DNA of 64,000 nucleotides from Erwinia_E haradaeae_B (GCF_900698985.1 NZ_LR217730.1:682001-746000), one strand, 5' to 3'; counted from the first letter of the stretch, positions 1 through 10,591 are shown. Made by a program: numbers and translations. The notes: generated by a model from the sequence alone, not told the origin.

Positions 1-1
1 A

Positions 2-919
2 GCTATTTTTATTTTTACGCAAAATGTTAAATTGACCATCTTTTTTTCTCAATCGATTTACTAATTCACGACTAGCACGGCGATTAGATAAAACCCACGC
101 TGAAGCTCCATATGCTCTACGATTATATGCCGAATCTACATGAATAGATATCAGTATACTAGCTTTTTTCTTGTAAGCTATTAATGAGCGCTCTGCAACA
201 GAAATAAAGTGATCGCTATTACGAATCATTACCCCATGAAACATAGGATCGGAATTTAACCATGCCTGAAGTTGACGCGCGATAATAAGAGTTATGTTTT
301 TTTCTTTTAAGCCATATTTGCTAATAGCACCAGGATCTTGTCCACCATGCCCAGCATCAATCGCAACTATAATCTTATTTTTAATATTAGTAGCACTAAG
401 AGTTGCACACCCCTTGGTATTTTTTTTAGTTTGACCAGCGGTATGGGAATATTTTGAGATACTGAGGACAGGTGAAAATATTAGTTTTTTCTTAAACTTA
501 CAAGGATGAGCAAAACGGTTTAAACCAATCTTCTTATTGCGAATTATAGTAAATAGAAGATTATAACGAACACCAGTATGATTCATGATAGCTCTTATTT
601 TTCCACAATTTGCTAATTGAAATACTAAACGTAAATTGTGAGAATTATTTACCCTCACTCGAATAAATTGTACGATGCCATCAGAATTAAAGTCCCGTGG
701 TAATCCATTTAGAATAGTACTATCACGAACATTTAAAATTATACGATCAGGATGATGTAAAAAAAAGAAAACATATACTGGCTTATTAGAAAAACTCAGC
801 ATAATATTTTCTGAGTTTTGGGTGTTAGAAATATTAATCTCTAATAAAGTAGATGCCTGAACAGAAAAAAAAAAGAATAATGGCATGAAAAATAGCCAAT
901 GTTTCATATTTGGTATCAT
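2..919 (-). CDS. amiB: N-acetylmuramoyl-L-alanine amidase AmiB, 3' part outside window
   Basis: Zinc amidase that cleaves the stem peptide from muramic acid in septal peptidoglycan so that daughter cells can separate; it acts in the periplasm. The frame is open from the start to the window edge (306 codons, C-terminus missing). Residues 1-20 form a hydrophobic signal peptide, then an AMIN-type region, then the Amidase_3 domain with the zinc-site motif DAGHGGQDPGAI, the following KEKN glutamate, and SIHVDS carrying the third zinc ligand. The segment ASAWVLSNRRAS is close to E. coli AmiB. An in-frame ATG lies at 907, but starting at 919 puts KHWL in register with RNWL at residues 6-9 of E. coli AmiB, so I prefer 919. 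The ribosome-binding site is weak. A possible tsaE relic lies just upstream, the same neighbour as in E. coli. Confidence 0.88.
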   Translation of the reverse strand, partial: MIPNMKHWLFFMPLFFFFSVQASTLLEINISNTQNSENIMLSFSNKPVYVFFFLHHPDRIILNVRDSTILNGLPRDFNSDGIVQFIRVRVNNSHNLRLVFQLANCGKIRAIMNHTGVRYNLLFTIIRNKKIGLNRFAHPCKFKKKLIFSPVLSISKYSHTAGQTKKNTKGCATLSATNIKNKIIVAIDAGHGGQDPGAISKYGLKEKNITLIIARQLQAWLNSDPMFHGVMIRNSDHFISVAERSLIAYKKKASILISIHVDSAYNRRAYGASAWVLSNRRASRELVNRLRKKDGQFNILRKNKNS

Positions 920-1160
920 GCTAGAATTTTTGATGCATTATCCACTATAAAATATTTAAATCATTAAAAATAACAAGATATACCTAATTTTAATATATTA
1001 CAAAATCATTAGATCTGAAGTATAATTTCACATTTGATATATCTACAGCATATTAGATGCGCTATTTAGTTTCTTATTTTGCATGGCTCTGTTTGGTCAA
1101 AAGTAATAAAAACATGTATTCTCCTCATTTTAGTTCAGATCATCTATATTATTTAAATAA
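920..1160 (-). pseudogene. tsaE: possible decayed tsaE remnant upstream of amiB
   Basis: In E. coli tsaE (the ATPase for the t6A tRNA modification) lies directly upstream of amiB on the same strand. On the minus strand near 1160-1085 there are scattered matches to the TsaE P-loop region (YLYGDLGAGKTTF): TATTTA, GATCTG, then GGAG and a TACATGTTTT stretch, in the right order but with small insertions and stop codons. No reading frame survives. Identification rests on position plus short matches read by eye and could be chance in DNA this AT-rich. The distance to amiB is about 110 bases shorter than in an intact gene. Confidence 0.28.
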
Positions 1161-2390
1161 TAATCATATCAAAAAATTAAGCAATTAAACAACTTTTACT
1201 GTAATATCAGCATGATTTATGGTCTTTTATTACAATCTGTCATATATATTCTATGTTTTTTAAAAAATAAAATTTTAGATTGCACTTAATAAGTTATTAT
1301 ATGTATAATAAATTAAAATATGCATAAATAGCAGCACTAATATCCTAAAGAATCGAACACTTATGCTACGCTTAAGATAAAATTCTTAAGGTATTTTAAT
1401 TAAAGAAGCTGATATATACACATTATGAGCAGGAACATAACAAAAATCTAATAACATTAAATATTTTTCATGTATCATAAGCGATTCATAGAATTTATGA
1501 TCACATTATAGATAGCTAAGAAATAATTAATATTATTCACCTTTAGTAATACTATACCTTTAAATTTTTTATATTCCCTGAAATAATTAGATAATTATAT
1601 TAATATGACTTAGAACCTTGCACATATTATAACTATATACAAACAATGTAGCTAAATGAAAGCTACTATTAATCATCATAAGAATACATAGATCAAATAA
1701 AGAGGTGCAGCTCTTGATAATGTATAAATATATGATATTCCTAGAAATTATTTAAAAAATCCCGAAACATTCAGTTATAGAAAATTAATGCAATATAATT
1801 ATTGCTCTAGCTAAAAACCAGAGCATTAATTATTCTTGACAAAAAATAATACACGCATCTTCTGTTACTACCAATAAAAATAATATCATCCTTAATGATA
1901 GAATAAGAATTATTATAAACTCTATAAAATAACTATCACAAAAAAAGCACAGAGCTCGCAATATTTATAAAATATATGAACGATAATCATATCAATACTA
2001 CACAAGTCAATAATAAAACAAACGATTATGTGTGTATTGTTAAACGCTCAATATTACATGCTAAATTATTCAGACACTTTGAGACTAACTAATATAAGAA
2101 GTTTTTATAAATGATGCATTATTTTACAGTCAAGTGACTTATAGCTATATTTTTTCTAAAATAACTAATATAAATTTACATTTTATCATAAAAATAGATA
2201 ACTATCTCCTACTAAAGTATCAATCTGTAAAAAATAGATTAACATAAACGCACAGCTGTTTTTAAGAAAAAATAAGAAAGTGAGGTTTATAAAAGATCAA
2301 TTATCTATTACAATGCAATATCATAGGTTTTTATAATCTATCAATACCTAAAAGATAATCAAAACTACATAAAATGATTAGGCGCATAAA
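1161..2390. other. AT-rich spacer, no gene seen
   Basis: No open frame with recognisable protein similarity on either strand and no RNA gene. A 7-bp inverted repeat at 1371-1390 is within chance expectation. Probably decayed sequence separating the divergent amiB and epmA blocks. Confidence 0.6.
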
Positions 2391-3377
2391 ATGAACACTA
2401 TAAATAAATGGCGTCCAAGTGCGTCACTTGTTAATTTATTTCACCGTGCAAAAATTATCGCTAAAATAAGACGCTTTTTTTACGACCGAGCAATACTAGA
2501 AGTGGAAACGCCAGCTATGAGCCAGGCTACGGTAACTGACATAAATATTTCCTCATTTGAGACTTTCTTTTTAAAACCTGAAGACCTACAACATATATCT
2601 GGTCTTAAGCTCTGGTTAATAACTAGCCCTGAATATCACATGAAACGTTTACTAGCAGCGGGTAGTGGTCCTATTTATCAGTTATGCCGTAGTTTTCGAA
2701 ACCAAGAATATGGGCGTTATCATAATCCAGAATTTACAATATTAGAATGGTATCAGCCACACTATAATATGCATCGTTTAATGACTGAAGTTAATGAATT
2801 ATTACAGGCTATATTATACTGTCCAACAGCAGAAACTTGTTCATATCAGACAGCATTTTTACGCTACTTAGATCTTGACCCATTATCTGCAGATAATTCT
2901 CAACTACGCATAGCTGCAGAAAAACTTGGCCTCAATAATCTTACTCAAAACGAAAAAAATCGAGACACAATTTTACAACTTCTCTTTATCAATGGCATAG
3001 AGAAGAAAATTAGCACAGAAAGACCCGTATTTATTTATAATTTCCCTGCAACTCAGGCTGCGCTTGCTGTTCTTAGTAAAGAAGATAATCGTGTAGCTGA
3101 GCGTTTTGAGGTTTATTTCAAAGGGATTGAGCTTGCAAATGGGTTTTGTGAACTAACAGACGCCGATGAACAACGTCAACGCTTTGAAAGAGATAATTAT
3201 GAACGCAAGGCTGCAGGTCTATCACAAAAACCTATTGATACTTATTTTTTAGGTGCGTTAATCCAGGGTATGCCAGAGAGCTCTGGCGTTGCATTAGGTG
3301 TTGATCGTTTAATTATGCTAGCTCTAAAGGCAGAAAAGTTGAGCGACGTTATTGCCTTTCCAGTAGATCGTTGTTAA
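2391..3377 (+). CDS. epmA: EF-P lysyltransferase EpmA (GenX/PoxA)
   Basis: A lysyl-tRNA synthetase-like enzyme that attaches (R)-beta-lysine to elongation factor P, helping ribosomes through polyproline stretches. The 328 residues compare with about 325 in E. coli. It is a class II synthetase catalytic core without the N-terminal anticodon-binding domain. Motif 2 is seen as SFRNQEYGRYHNPEF at residues 101-115 and motif 3 ends in GVDRL at 303-307. The FCELTDADEQRQRF segment is typical of the LysRS family. EpmA works with EpmB and EF-P (efp), neither of which is in this window. It is convergent with mscM; in E. coli these genes also lie near each other in this relative orientation. Confidence 0.95.
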   Translation: MNTINKWRPSASLVNLFHRAKIIAKIRRFFYDRAILEVETPAMSQATVTDINISSFETFFLKPEDLQHISGLKLWLITSPEYHMKRLLAAGSGPIYQLCRSFRNQEYGRYHNPEFTILEWYQPHYNMHRLMTEVNELLQAILYCPTAETCSYQTAFLRYLDLDPLSADNSQLRIAAEKLGLNNLTQNEKNRDTILQLLFINGIEKKISTERPVFIYNFPATQAALAVLSKEDNRVAERFEVYFKGIELANGFCELTDADEQRQRFERDNYERKAAGLSQKPIDTYFLGALIQGMPESSGVALGVDRLIMLALKAEKLSDVIAFPVDRC

Positions 3378-3450
3378 TTATATATTATCACACTATAATC
3401 ATTCTAAAAATTACTTACTCTAGCTCTTAATCATCTTTTTAATCCTATGA

Positions 3451-3468
3451 TAATTCTCTGTAGAATTA
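3451..3468. terminator. small hairpin between convergent epmA and mscM
   Basis: A 7-bp inverted repeat (TAATTCT/AGAATTA) with a 4-nt loop lies 74 bases after epmA. There is no clear T-tract, so a terminator role is only suggested by position. Confidence 0.25.
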
Positions 3469-3535
3469 GTATGAAAAAATTACATAGATTAACCTATAAT
3501 ATTAGATTATACATCCTACCAATTTTTGGTAATAT

Positions 3536-6500
3536 TTATCTCTTACACTGACTGGATTGAGATACAGATAAATCCATGCGTATCTGAAACGTTGGACATG
3601 GAATTTCTAGACCACTTGCTTTAAAACCTAGTAAGACTAACTGATGAAGATCATGACGTAATGGCATGCGATCTTCCATTTCAGCAGCATGAACACGTAA
3701 TTCAAATAACTGTATACCTTGTTTAACATTTACTATAAAAGCTTCTGGAGGTGGAATTTTTAAGACAAAACGACAATGTTGTGCAGCATCAAGCAAAACT
3801 TTTGTCACCTTCTCGCTATTAGCGGTTAATGAAACAGGAATACTTAGCACCACACGCGTAACAGAATCTGATAGTGACCAGTTAATCAACTGCTCAGTAA
3901 TAAAGGATCGATTAGGTACAATGATCTCTTTTCGATCCCAATCAGTTATTGTTGTGGCGCGGGTGTTAATACGCGTAATAGTACCGGTAAGGTCACGAAT
4001 CGTTACAGTATCACCTATGCGAATTGGTTTTTCAAATAAAATAATTAATCCAGAAATAAAATTAGCAAAGATTTCCTGTAAACCAAAACCTAACCCTAAA
4101 CTTAATCCAGCAACTAGCCATTGCAATTTAGACCAATCTATACCAATTAAAGAAAAAGCCGTCAAGCTACCAAATACTATAATTAAATATTTAGTAGAAG
4201 TGATAATAGCATAACCCGTGCCAGGCGTGAGACTAAGATGCTGCAATAGAGCTAGCTCTAATAAAGCCGGCATATTCCTTACTAATTGAGTGGTTACAAT
4301 TAAAACTAGTATAGCATTCATTACTGATCCAAGCGTTATTGCTCGTATAGTATCAACCCCTTTAATGGTAGTGCTTACATCCCAAAGACGTATATTTGCT
4401 AAAAAACTAAAAGCAGCATGAATTTCTGACCATAAGGCAATCATAGAGAGCAAAGCGATCCATGTAAGAAGTGATCGCGCTAGTTGTAAGGATTGCGCAC
4501 TAATAGCATCTAAATTAATAGTTGTATCTTCTGTATCTATATTATCAGTGATATGCTGATAAGATGTTAGTTTTTCTCCAGTACGAATACGTTGAGAAAG
4601 GATTTCTGCACGTCGAGTACGCGCCCGATCAAAAGCAATTCGACGTCTCTGAATTAACATCCATCGACGAATAACATGATAGATTACTAGACAAAGAAAA
4701 CCGATCGCTAATGAGGTTTCAAGTCTAGCTAATAAAGCTTGAGATGTTTCCAAATAACCAATGCAAGCAGCTAAAGATGCTATTACAGGGATGATAATCA
4801 TTATATTCCATAAAATTTTATTAATGACAGTTGAGTAATTTTCTTTATTATCAATATATAATGAAATCCCTGCACGTTTCAAACTGACTGTTACTAGGCT
4901 TAATACACCACAAATACAAATAAAACATAAGCGACCAAGAGTGGGATAAAATTTACGATCTGAAAGAGTAGCAAAGGCTATTGACATCATAATTAATGGT
5001 ACTACTACTCCGATACATAATGTATAAAAACGCATAGCAAGATCTACTCGATATTTTGGCCAGCGAAAATGCACAATAAATAAGCCTTTTTGACAAGCAA
5101 AGACATTGCAAATCATAAATCCCCATAATAAGGGTACGCTGGCACTGACGCCATCACCAATCGCCACTGCAATCGAATAAGGCCAAGCATGCTGCAGGCC
5201 ATACCCTAAAGCTTCCCATAATACCGGTAATGGCATTGCGACCAGAATAGACCAAAAAACAGTTCGTATAGTTAGATTGAACTTGTCTTGTGTAACTTTT
5301 CCAACTTTACTGGCGGATCTATTAAGAAAAGCGCGAAAATGATGACGAGAGCTAACAGTAAAAGCAACGAATATGGTAGCCAAAAAAATTGGTAGAAATG
5401 TATCACGGCTAGTCACCATCATTACCATTGCTCTACTTAATTGACCTAGTGTATCTAATGATAAAAACTGCTGTAGATCCTTTAATAATTCAACTGGGTA
5501 AGTGATATGCAATGCGCTAACATCAGCTGTCCAAAATAGATAACGATGAGTGGCATCTTTTACTTCATTTAATGCATCTACTAATTGACTATTGCTGACA
5601 TTTAATTTGGTTAACTCAAGGGTTAAAGCATCGCAACCAGATAATAATGAGGTTAAAAGTTTATATTGATTTTGAAATTGTGCAGTAAGTAAATGCTCGT
5701 AATCCTTGTTAAGAAAATGATGGTTAGTATGTATTGCTAATGCTGTTTGTTCTAGTAGATCTGCATAATACAAGCGTTTTGCACGTAGCTCAGCCATTTC
5801 GCTACCTAATTGCTGTGGTTTTGGAATCTTAGGAAGACGAGCAACTAATGCACGAAGCGCCTCACCTAAAGCATTTGAAGCTCCTAACCATTGAGATTGC
5901 TCACAAATAGTGCTTAATGCCTGACGAATTTGCATTGTTTGGATAATAGCCGTTCTCTGTTGAGAAGCCACTAAATCCATGCGAAAAGCTTGCCGTTTTA
6001 GTTCTAATGATAATTCACGATTAATATGAAATTGTTCAGTAATGCTATTTGGGATCTTACTATGAAATCTTACTAATTTCTCATTAATTTCTAAAGCGCG
6101 CTCTATAGAATTCTGCTGCTGACTGTGTAATTGATTCCGTAATCTTTGCAATCTCTGAGTTAGCGCCGCAGCTGTACGTTGATGTATTTCAGCCTGCATA
6201 TGTGCGAGCTTTTGTCGATTATTTGCCGATAACTGCTCTAAAATAAGTTCATTTAATTTAGCCTTGTGTGCAGAAAGCTCTGCCTGATATTGTATTTGTT
6301 TTAACTGCTCTATAGTAGTAGTTTGGGAGGGTGAAACATATAGTTGACGCGATAAATTATGTAAAGAGTGACGCAATACAGACTGCCTATCTGGTAAAAA
6401 AGACAGAGAATCATTAATGTCTTGAGCGCGATCATTCTCTATTTTAGATTGATGGTATTCCTTTACGATTTGTTTACTAAGTTTTTGAATCTCTTTTTCA

Positions 6501-6826
6501 AGTTCAGCAATACTCATGTTAGTTAATACTGATTGAAACGAAAGTATCTGCCGATTCATTTCTTGACGAAACTCACGAGACTTCTTAGGAAAATTATCAA
6601 TACTCTTCTGATAATCTTGAGCGCGATTGAAAGATTTTTGATATTCTTTCAGCCAATATAGAGACGTGGAAAGTATAGAATGATTATTCGTTTCTTGATA
6701 AATTGTATTTTTTTCAGTCTCTGGCTCCTCATATTTTTTAATAATTTGCAATGTACTTTGTACATTAGAACCATAGACTGGCTGGAAATAAATCCAACCT
6801 ATAACAATAGTAAGTAAATATAACAT
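3536..6826 (-). CDS. mscM: Miniconductance mechanosensitive channel MscM (YjeP family)
   Basis: Large inner-membrane channel of the MscS superfamily that opens under membrane tension to relieve osmotic shock. The 1096 residues compare with about 1107 in E. coli MscM. Order: an N-terminal signal-like hydrophobic segment (residues 1-20), a long periplasmic helical region rich in Gln and Leu to about residue 480, a series of transmembrane segments from about 480 to 900, and a C-terminal MscS core containing GLGFGLQEIFANFISGLII and then IRIGDTVTIRDLTGTI. The gene is intact over its whole length. It precedes psd in the same direction, only about 47 bases between the two frames, the E. coli order (psd then mscM), so co-transcription is likely. 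Keeping such a long channel gene in a reduced genome suggests selection for osmotic protection. Confidence 0.93.
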   Translation of the reverse strand: MLYLLTIVIGWIYFQPVYGSNVQSTLQIIKKYEEPETEKNTIYQETNNHSILSTSLYWLKEYQKSFNRAQDYQKSIDNFPKKSREFRQEMNRQILSFQSVLTNMSIAELEKEIQKLSKQIVKEYHQSKIENDRAQDINDSLSFLPDRQSVLRHSLHNLSRQLYVSPSQTTTIEQLKQIQYQAELSAHKAKLNELILEQLSANNRQKLAHMQAEIHQRTAAALTQRLQRLRNQLHSQQQNSIERALEINEKLVRFHSKIPNSITEQFHINRELSLELKRQAFRMDLVASQQRTAIIQTMQIRQALSTICEQSQWLGASNALGEALRALVARLPKIPKPQQLGSEMAELRAKRLYYADLLEQTALAIHTNHHFLNKDYEHLLTAQFQNQYKLLTSLLSGCDALTLELTKLNVSNSQLVDALNEVKDATHRYLFWTADVSALHITYPVELLKDLQQFLSLDTLGQLSRAMVMMVTSRDTFLPIFLATIFVAFTVSSRHHFRAFLNRSASKVGKVTQDKFNLTIRTVFWSILVAMPLPVLWEALGYGLQHAWPYSIAVAIGDGVSASVPLLWGFMICNVFACQKGLFIVHFRWPKYRVDLAMRFYTLCIGVVVPLIMMSIAFATLSDRKFYPTLGRLCFICICGVLSLVTVSLKRAGISLYIDNKENYSTVINKILWNIMIIIPVIASLAACIGYLETSQALLARLETSLAIGFLCLVIYHVIRRWMLIQRRRIAFDRARTRRAEILSQRIRTGEKLTSYQHITDNIDTEDTTINLDAISAQSLQLARSLLTWIALLSMIALWSEIHAAFSFLANIRLWDVSTTIKGVDTIRAITLGSVMNAILVLIVTTQLVRNMPALLELALLQHLSLTPGTGYAIITSTKYLIIVFGSLTAFSLIGIDWSKLQWLVAGLSLGLGFGLQEIFANFISGLIILFEKPIRIGDTVTIRDLTGTITRINTRATTITDWDRKEIIVPNRSFITEQLINWSLSDSVTRVVLSIPVSLTANSEKVTKVLLDAAQHCRFVLKIPPPEAFIVNVKQGIQLFELRVHAAEMEDRMPLRHDLHQLVLLGFKASGLEIPCPTFQIRMDLSVSQSSQCKR

Positions 6827-6873
6827 GGCTATCTCGTAATCAGTTGATGATAACCACCTGTAGTTTATCCTAG

Positions 6874-7743
6874 CTACTGCACGATAGCAATCGGATCACC
6901 AAGACGAATGTAGTTTTCTGCTGCAAGATTGTGATTTAAGGTAACTGCATTAGGAGAAAATAAATTAATCACTGTTGAGCCAAGCTTAAATCGACCCATC
7001 TCCTCCCCTTGCATTAAAGAAATAATATTTTCTTCTGTTGTGTTATTAACAGACCAATTCCAACACCTGATAATTCCTTTACGTGGTGGAGTAATGGTTC
7101 CTAACCAAGTAGTTTCAATGCTTCCAACAATAGTAGCACCAACTAAAATTTGTGCCATAGATCCAAAATCAGTATCAAAACGACAAATCACACGCTCATT
7201 TCGTGCAAATATATTAGGAATATGTCGCGCTATAAATGGAGTCACCGCATAAAGCTGACCAGGTATATACATCATTTCACGTAAAATACCATTACATGGC
7301 ATATGAACACGATGATAATCTCTTGGTGATAAGTAGGTCGTAATAAAACTACCATTTTGGTATAAATTAGTCATAGCATAATTTCCAGCTAATAGCGATA
7401 AGAGAGAATAAGAATACCCTTTAGCCTGAAAGATCTGATCACCTTGAATAGTTCCTATTTGACTAATTTTTCCACTGACAGAAGAGATCAACAATTCTGG
7501 TTTATTTGTTATAGGATAAAGATCCTCACGTAGAGAGCGCGTAAAAAAATCATTAAAAGTATGGTAGCTCGCTGTGTCGACAATCTTAGCTTCCTGCATA
7601 TCTACTTTATAATACCAAACAAAAGTATCAATTGCAGCCTTAGTAATCCATCTAATATGTTTACTTGCTCCCCAGCCAAGAAGTTCAGTTATAACTGTTT
7701 TAGGAACAACTTGATGTAAGGCGAGTTTTATGCAATCTAACAT
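6874..7743 (-). CDS. psd: Phosphatidylserine decarboxylase proenzyme
   Basis: Converts phosphatidylserine to phosphatidylethanolamine at the inner membrane. It is made as a proenzyme that cuts itself at an LGST motif to generate the pyruvoyl cofactor; here the motif is FKLGSTVINLF with the future pyruvoyl serine at residue 256 (Ser254 in E. coli). The YLSPRDYHRVHMP segment carries the conserved histidines. The 289 residues compare with 322 in E. coli: the acidic C-terminal tail after the alpha chain is missing, which should not affect catalysis. Its substrate is made by PssA, also in this window. Upstream, where E. coli has rsgA, only a decayed relic is seen. Confidence 0.95.
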   Translation of the reverse strand: MLDCIKLALHQVVPKTVITELLGWGASKHIRWITKAAIDTFVWYYKVDMQEAKIVDTASYHTFNDFFTRSLREDLYPITNKPELLISSVSGKISQIGTIQGDQIFQAKGYSYSLLSLLAGNYAMTNLYQNGSFITTYLSPRDYHRVHMPCNGILREMMYIPGQLYAVTPFIARHIPNIFARNERVICRFDTDFGSMAQILVGATIVGSIETTWLGTITPPRKGIIRCWNWSVNNTTEENIISLMQGEEMGRFKLGSTVINLFSPNAVTLNHNLAAENYIRLGDPIAIVQ

Positions 7744-8639
7744 ATCAACCTCATGAGCTCAAAAAACTGTAAATTTAATAGACTAAATGCTATTAGATAG
7801 AAATATATAACACTATTAATGATAATTAATACACTATAATGATATTATGTATGATAAGTATATTAAAAATAACCCATTAACTCTTTAATGATTCATTTAT
7901 AATTTTAGATTTATCTGTAATCGATAACACATCCAATACAGGAGATCTTAAAATAAGAGATAAATATCTAATATATATACTAAAAACTATATGCAAAAAA
8001 TAAAAATATGCCATATTATTATATTTAATTTCTCAAGTATTTTATTATTATTTTATATTATCTTTTGTAAATCATTAAAGATAATTTAATAATCTATTAA
8101 TATCTTATTTGATTACTTGTAAATATTGTAATGTATTTTTTATATTATTCACATATTTAGAGTAGGATATTCTTTAAATATTTCTTATAAATATACGTTA
8201 AAAAAACTTTATTAATAATTTTGATAAACTTAACAACTAATATCCCTTTACATCAATGCATATAAAGGACTTTATCTTTATAATCATTTTAATAGGCCCC
8301 ATGAAAGTAAACGGATCAATTACAAAAGACAATTAAGATCTTATTTGTGTAGTGTATTACTGAGTAAAAACATCACTTTTTTTTAATTAGTTTTTAATCT
8401 TACATTAACTTAACTATATACTAATGAGTATAAACAACAATTTATTGTATTATATCACATTAAGCATATTCATACTTAACATATCATAAAATATAGATCA
8501 ATACTCAGCTCTACTAATCATGCATCTCTTTAAATTATATGACATGTACATATACACTCACAGGTCCTATAAAACAAAAAATACAACTTTGTAATCTTAT
8601 GAACATATAAAATATATATTCAACAGTATATTTTAAAGG
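7744..8639. other. AT-rich spacer upstream of psd
   Basis: No open gene on either strand. By synteny this should hold the C-terminal half of rsgA on the minus strand, but I could only read convincing rsgA traces further right. Confidence 0.5.
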
Positions 8640-8815
8640 GAGCATTAGAAAAACTTGACATCGATCATATTTCATCCCACTCTTAGATAGCAGTATCAAT
8701 GTTGGTGATATATCAATAATAAAAATTAAAAAATCAATAACGAATTTATAAATACTAAAATGATGAAGGTAGGTGTATTCTTCTAGAATACTGCCTCTAC
8801 ATCCAGAAGCGTGGA
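8640..8815 (-). pseudogene. rsgA: decayed rsgA remnant (ribosome-assembly GTPase)
   Basis: E. coli has rsgA directly upstream of psd on the same strand. Here the minus strand shows, in order, a relic of the P-loop region SGVGKSSL (TCTGGA, GTAG, TTCT near 8807-8785), a relic of HTTT-RLYHF (ATACA, CTAC, TTTATA, ATTC), a relic of VIDSP (ATTGAT then TCACCA near 8717-8703), a TGG for the W of GLWHL, and TCAAG plus TTTT for TQGF near 8650. Several insertions, deletions and stops break every frame. The order is right, but the P-loop to DSPG distance is about 57 nt short. The relic lies further from psd than expected, so some expansion or rearrangement is needed. Confidence 0.45.
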
Positions 8816-9348
8816 CAATTAACTAAATATGCTGTTATTATATACTTTTGTATCATATAGCATGATTGCTAATATGAAATATTCAGAATAATATCTAGAT
8901 GTGAATCTTTAATCACTAATTAATAGAATATAATTCTATATTTTAGTTTTTACTAACTAAAGTTAGTATTTGATGTATATTAGTTTATAATTAAACAATA
9001 ATACATTATTAAATACTAATATTCAAATCTCTGGCTATAATTATGACAATATTCCTAAACAAGCATTCTAATCTTCCTAGATGTATTAGTCATTTTAAAT
9101 AATCGATTATTAATTAAAGATATTGATATTTATCGTAAGATGTGTGATTTATTATATATTCTGTTCTATATATAGTCATATTAATATATATTTCACACTA
9201 CACAGAAATCATTATACTAATGATCATATCGTATCTGCAATGAAATAATTTAAACATAAAATATAAAAATGTATTTTTTCTACATGATAGTGTATGTGGA
9301 TACACTAACTATTTAAAAGCTAAATCTTGATATAGTTATGGATAAATT
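8816..9348. other. AT-rich spacer before cysK
   Basis: No gene seen. In E. coli cysZ precedes cysK; I looked for its C-terminal region and did not find a convincing trace. Confidence 0.5.
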
Positions 9349-10296
9349 ATGAGCAAAATATATTCAGATAACTCTTTTACAATTGGTCATACTCCATTAA
9401 TCCGATTGAATCGTATTGGCAATAAACGAATTCTTGTAAAGGTTGAATCACGAAATCCCAGTTTTAGCGTTAAATGTCGTATTGGTTCTAGTATGATTTG
9501 GGACGCAGAGGAACGTGGTATTCTTAAAAAAAATATTCAATTAGTTGAGCCAACTAGCGGAAATACTGGAATCGCCTTAGCATATGTAGCAGCAGCACGA
9601 GGATATCGCTTAACACTTACTATGCCTGAAACGATGAGTATAGAACGTCGAAAATTATTACAAGCATTAGGAGCTCATGTAGTTCTGACTGAAGGTTTAC
9701 AGGGTATGAAGGGAGCCATTAAAAAATCAGAAGAAATTGTCGCTACCAATCCAGATAAATACCTTTTGCTACAGCAGTTTAATAACCCTGCTAACCCCGC
9801 GATTCATGAAAGTACAACTGGACCAGAAATTTGGAAAGATTGTGATGGTAATGTGGATGTATTTATCGCTGGCGTTGGTACCGGAGGGACCTTTACAGGA
9901 GTAAGTCGGTATCTAAAAAAGACTCAAGGACTGAAGAATCTCATTTCAATTGCAGTAGAGCCAAGTGATTCTGCTGTTATCTCGCAAGTTCTTAATGGTA
10001 AGAAAGTTACCCCGGGTCCACATAAAATTCAAGGTATTGGCGCCGGTTTTATTCCAAATAATCTTGATATTAGTCTGATAGATCGTGTAATAGCTATTAC
10101 AAATGAAGAAGCGATCTCCACTGCACGTCTTTTAATGCTACAAGAAGGTATTTTAGCTGGGATTTCTTCTGGAGCGGCTTTAGCTGCGGCAATAAAATTA
10201 CAAAAAGAGGAATCATTTCTAGAAAAAAATATGGTAGTAATCTTACCCTCTTCTGGAGAACGTTATTTATCCACTACCTTATTTGCTGATCTTTAA
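9349..10296 (+). CDS. cysK: Cysteine synthase A (O-acetylserine sulfhydrylase)
   Basis: Pyridoxal-phosphate enzyme that joins O-acetylserine and sulfide to give cysteine in the cytosol. The 315 residues compare with 323 in E. coli; the protein stops after LFADL and lacks the last few residues. The PLP lysine is K42 in SFSVKCRIG, the substrate loop is PTSGNTGIAL, the phosphate-binding glycine loop is GVGTGGTFTGVS, and the cofactor-ring serine lies in GISSGAA. The sequence is CysK rather than CysM. Whether CysE and sulfide supply remain cannot be seen here. Its cofactor may have to be imported, because pdxJ appears decayed. Confidence 0.96.
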   Translation: MSKIYSDNSFTIGHTPLIRLNRIGNKRILVKVESRNPSFSVKCRIGSSMIWDAEERGILKKNIQLVEPTSGNTGIALAYVAAARGYRLTLTMPETMSIERRKLLQALGAHVVLTEGLQGMKGAIKKSEEIVATNPDKYLLLQQFNNPANPAIHESTTGPEIWKDCDGNVDVFIAGVGTGGTFTGVSRYLKKTQGLKNLISIAVEPSDSAVISQVLNGKKVTPGPHKIQGIGAGFIPNNLDISLIDRVIAITNEEAISTARLLMLQEGILAGISSGAALAAAIKLQKEESFLEKNMVVILPSSGERYLSTTLFADL

Positions 10297-10591
10297 CTTT
10301 TTAATTTCACACAATATATTTTGGATTTGTGAAAAACTTCATTTTAGGTTATATATCTATTAAATATATGTGGCATGCTTATTTTTATTAAATTATTAAG
10401 ATGATGTCTCTTTAATTCCTCTCGCAATTTTAGCAGTCAAAATATTTTAAGATATACTTATCTTAAAATTTACTATCATCTTAATAATTGCAAGGCTTCT
10501 TATTACAATACCAAAATAAAACTTATAATTTATGTACGAAAATATCGTGTATTCTATTTAATTTAGTAAAAATCTTTATTTAGATAATTTA

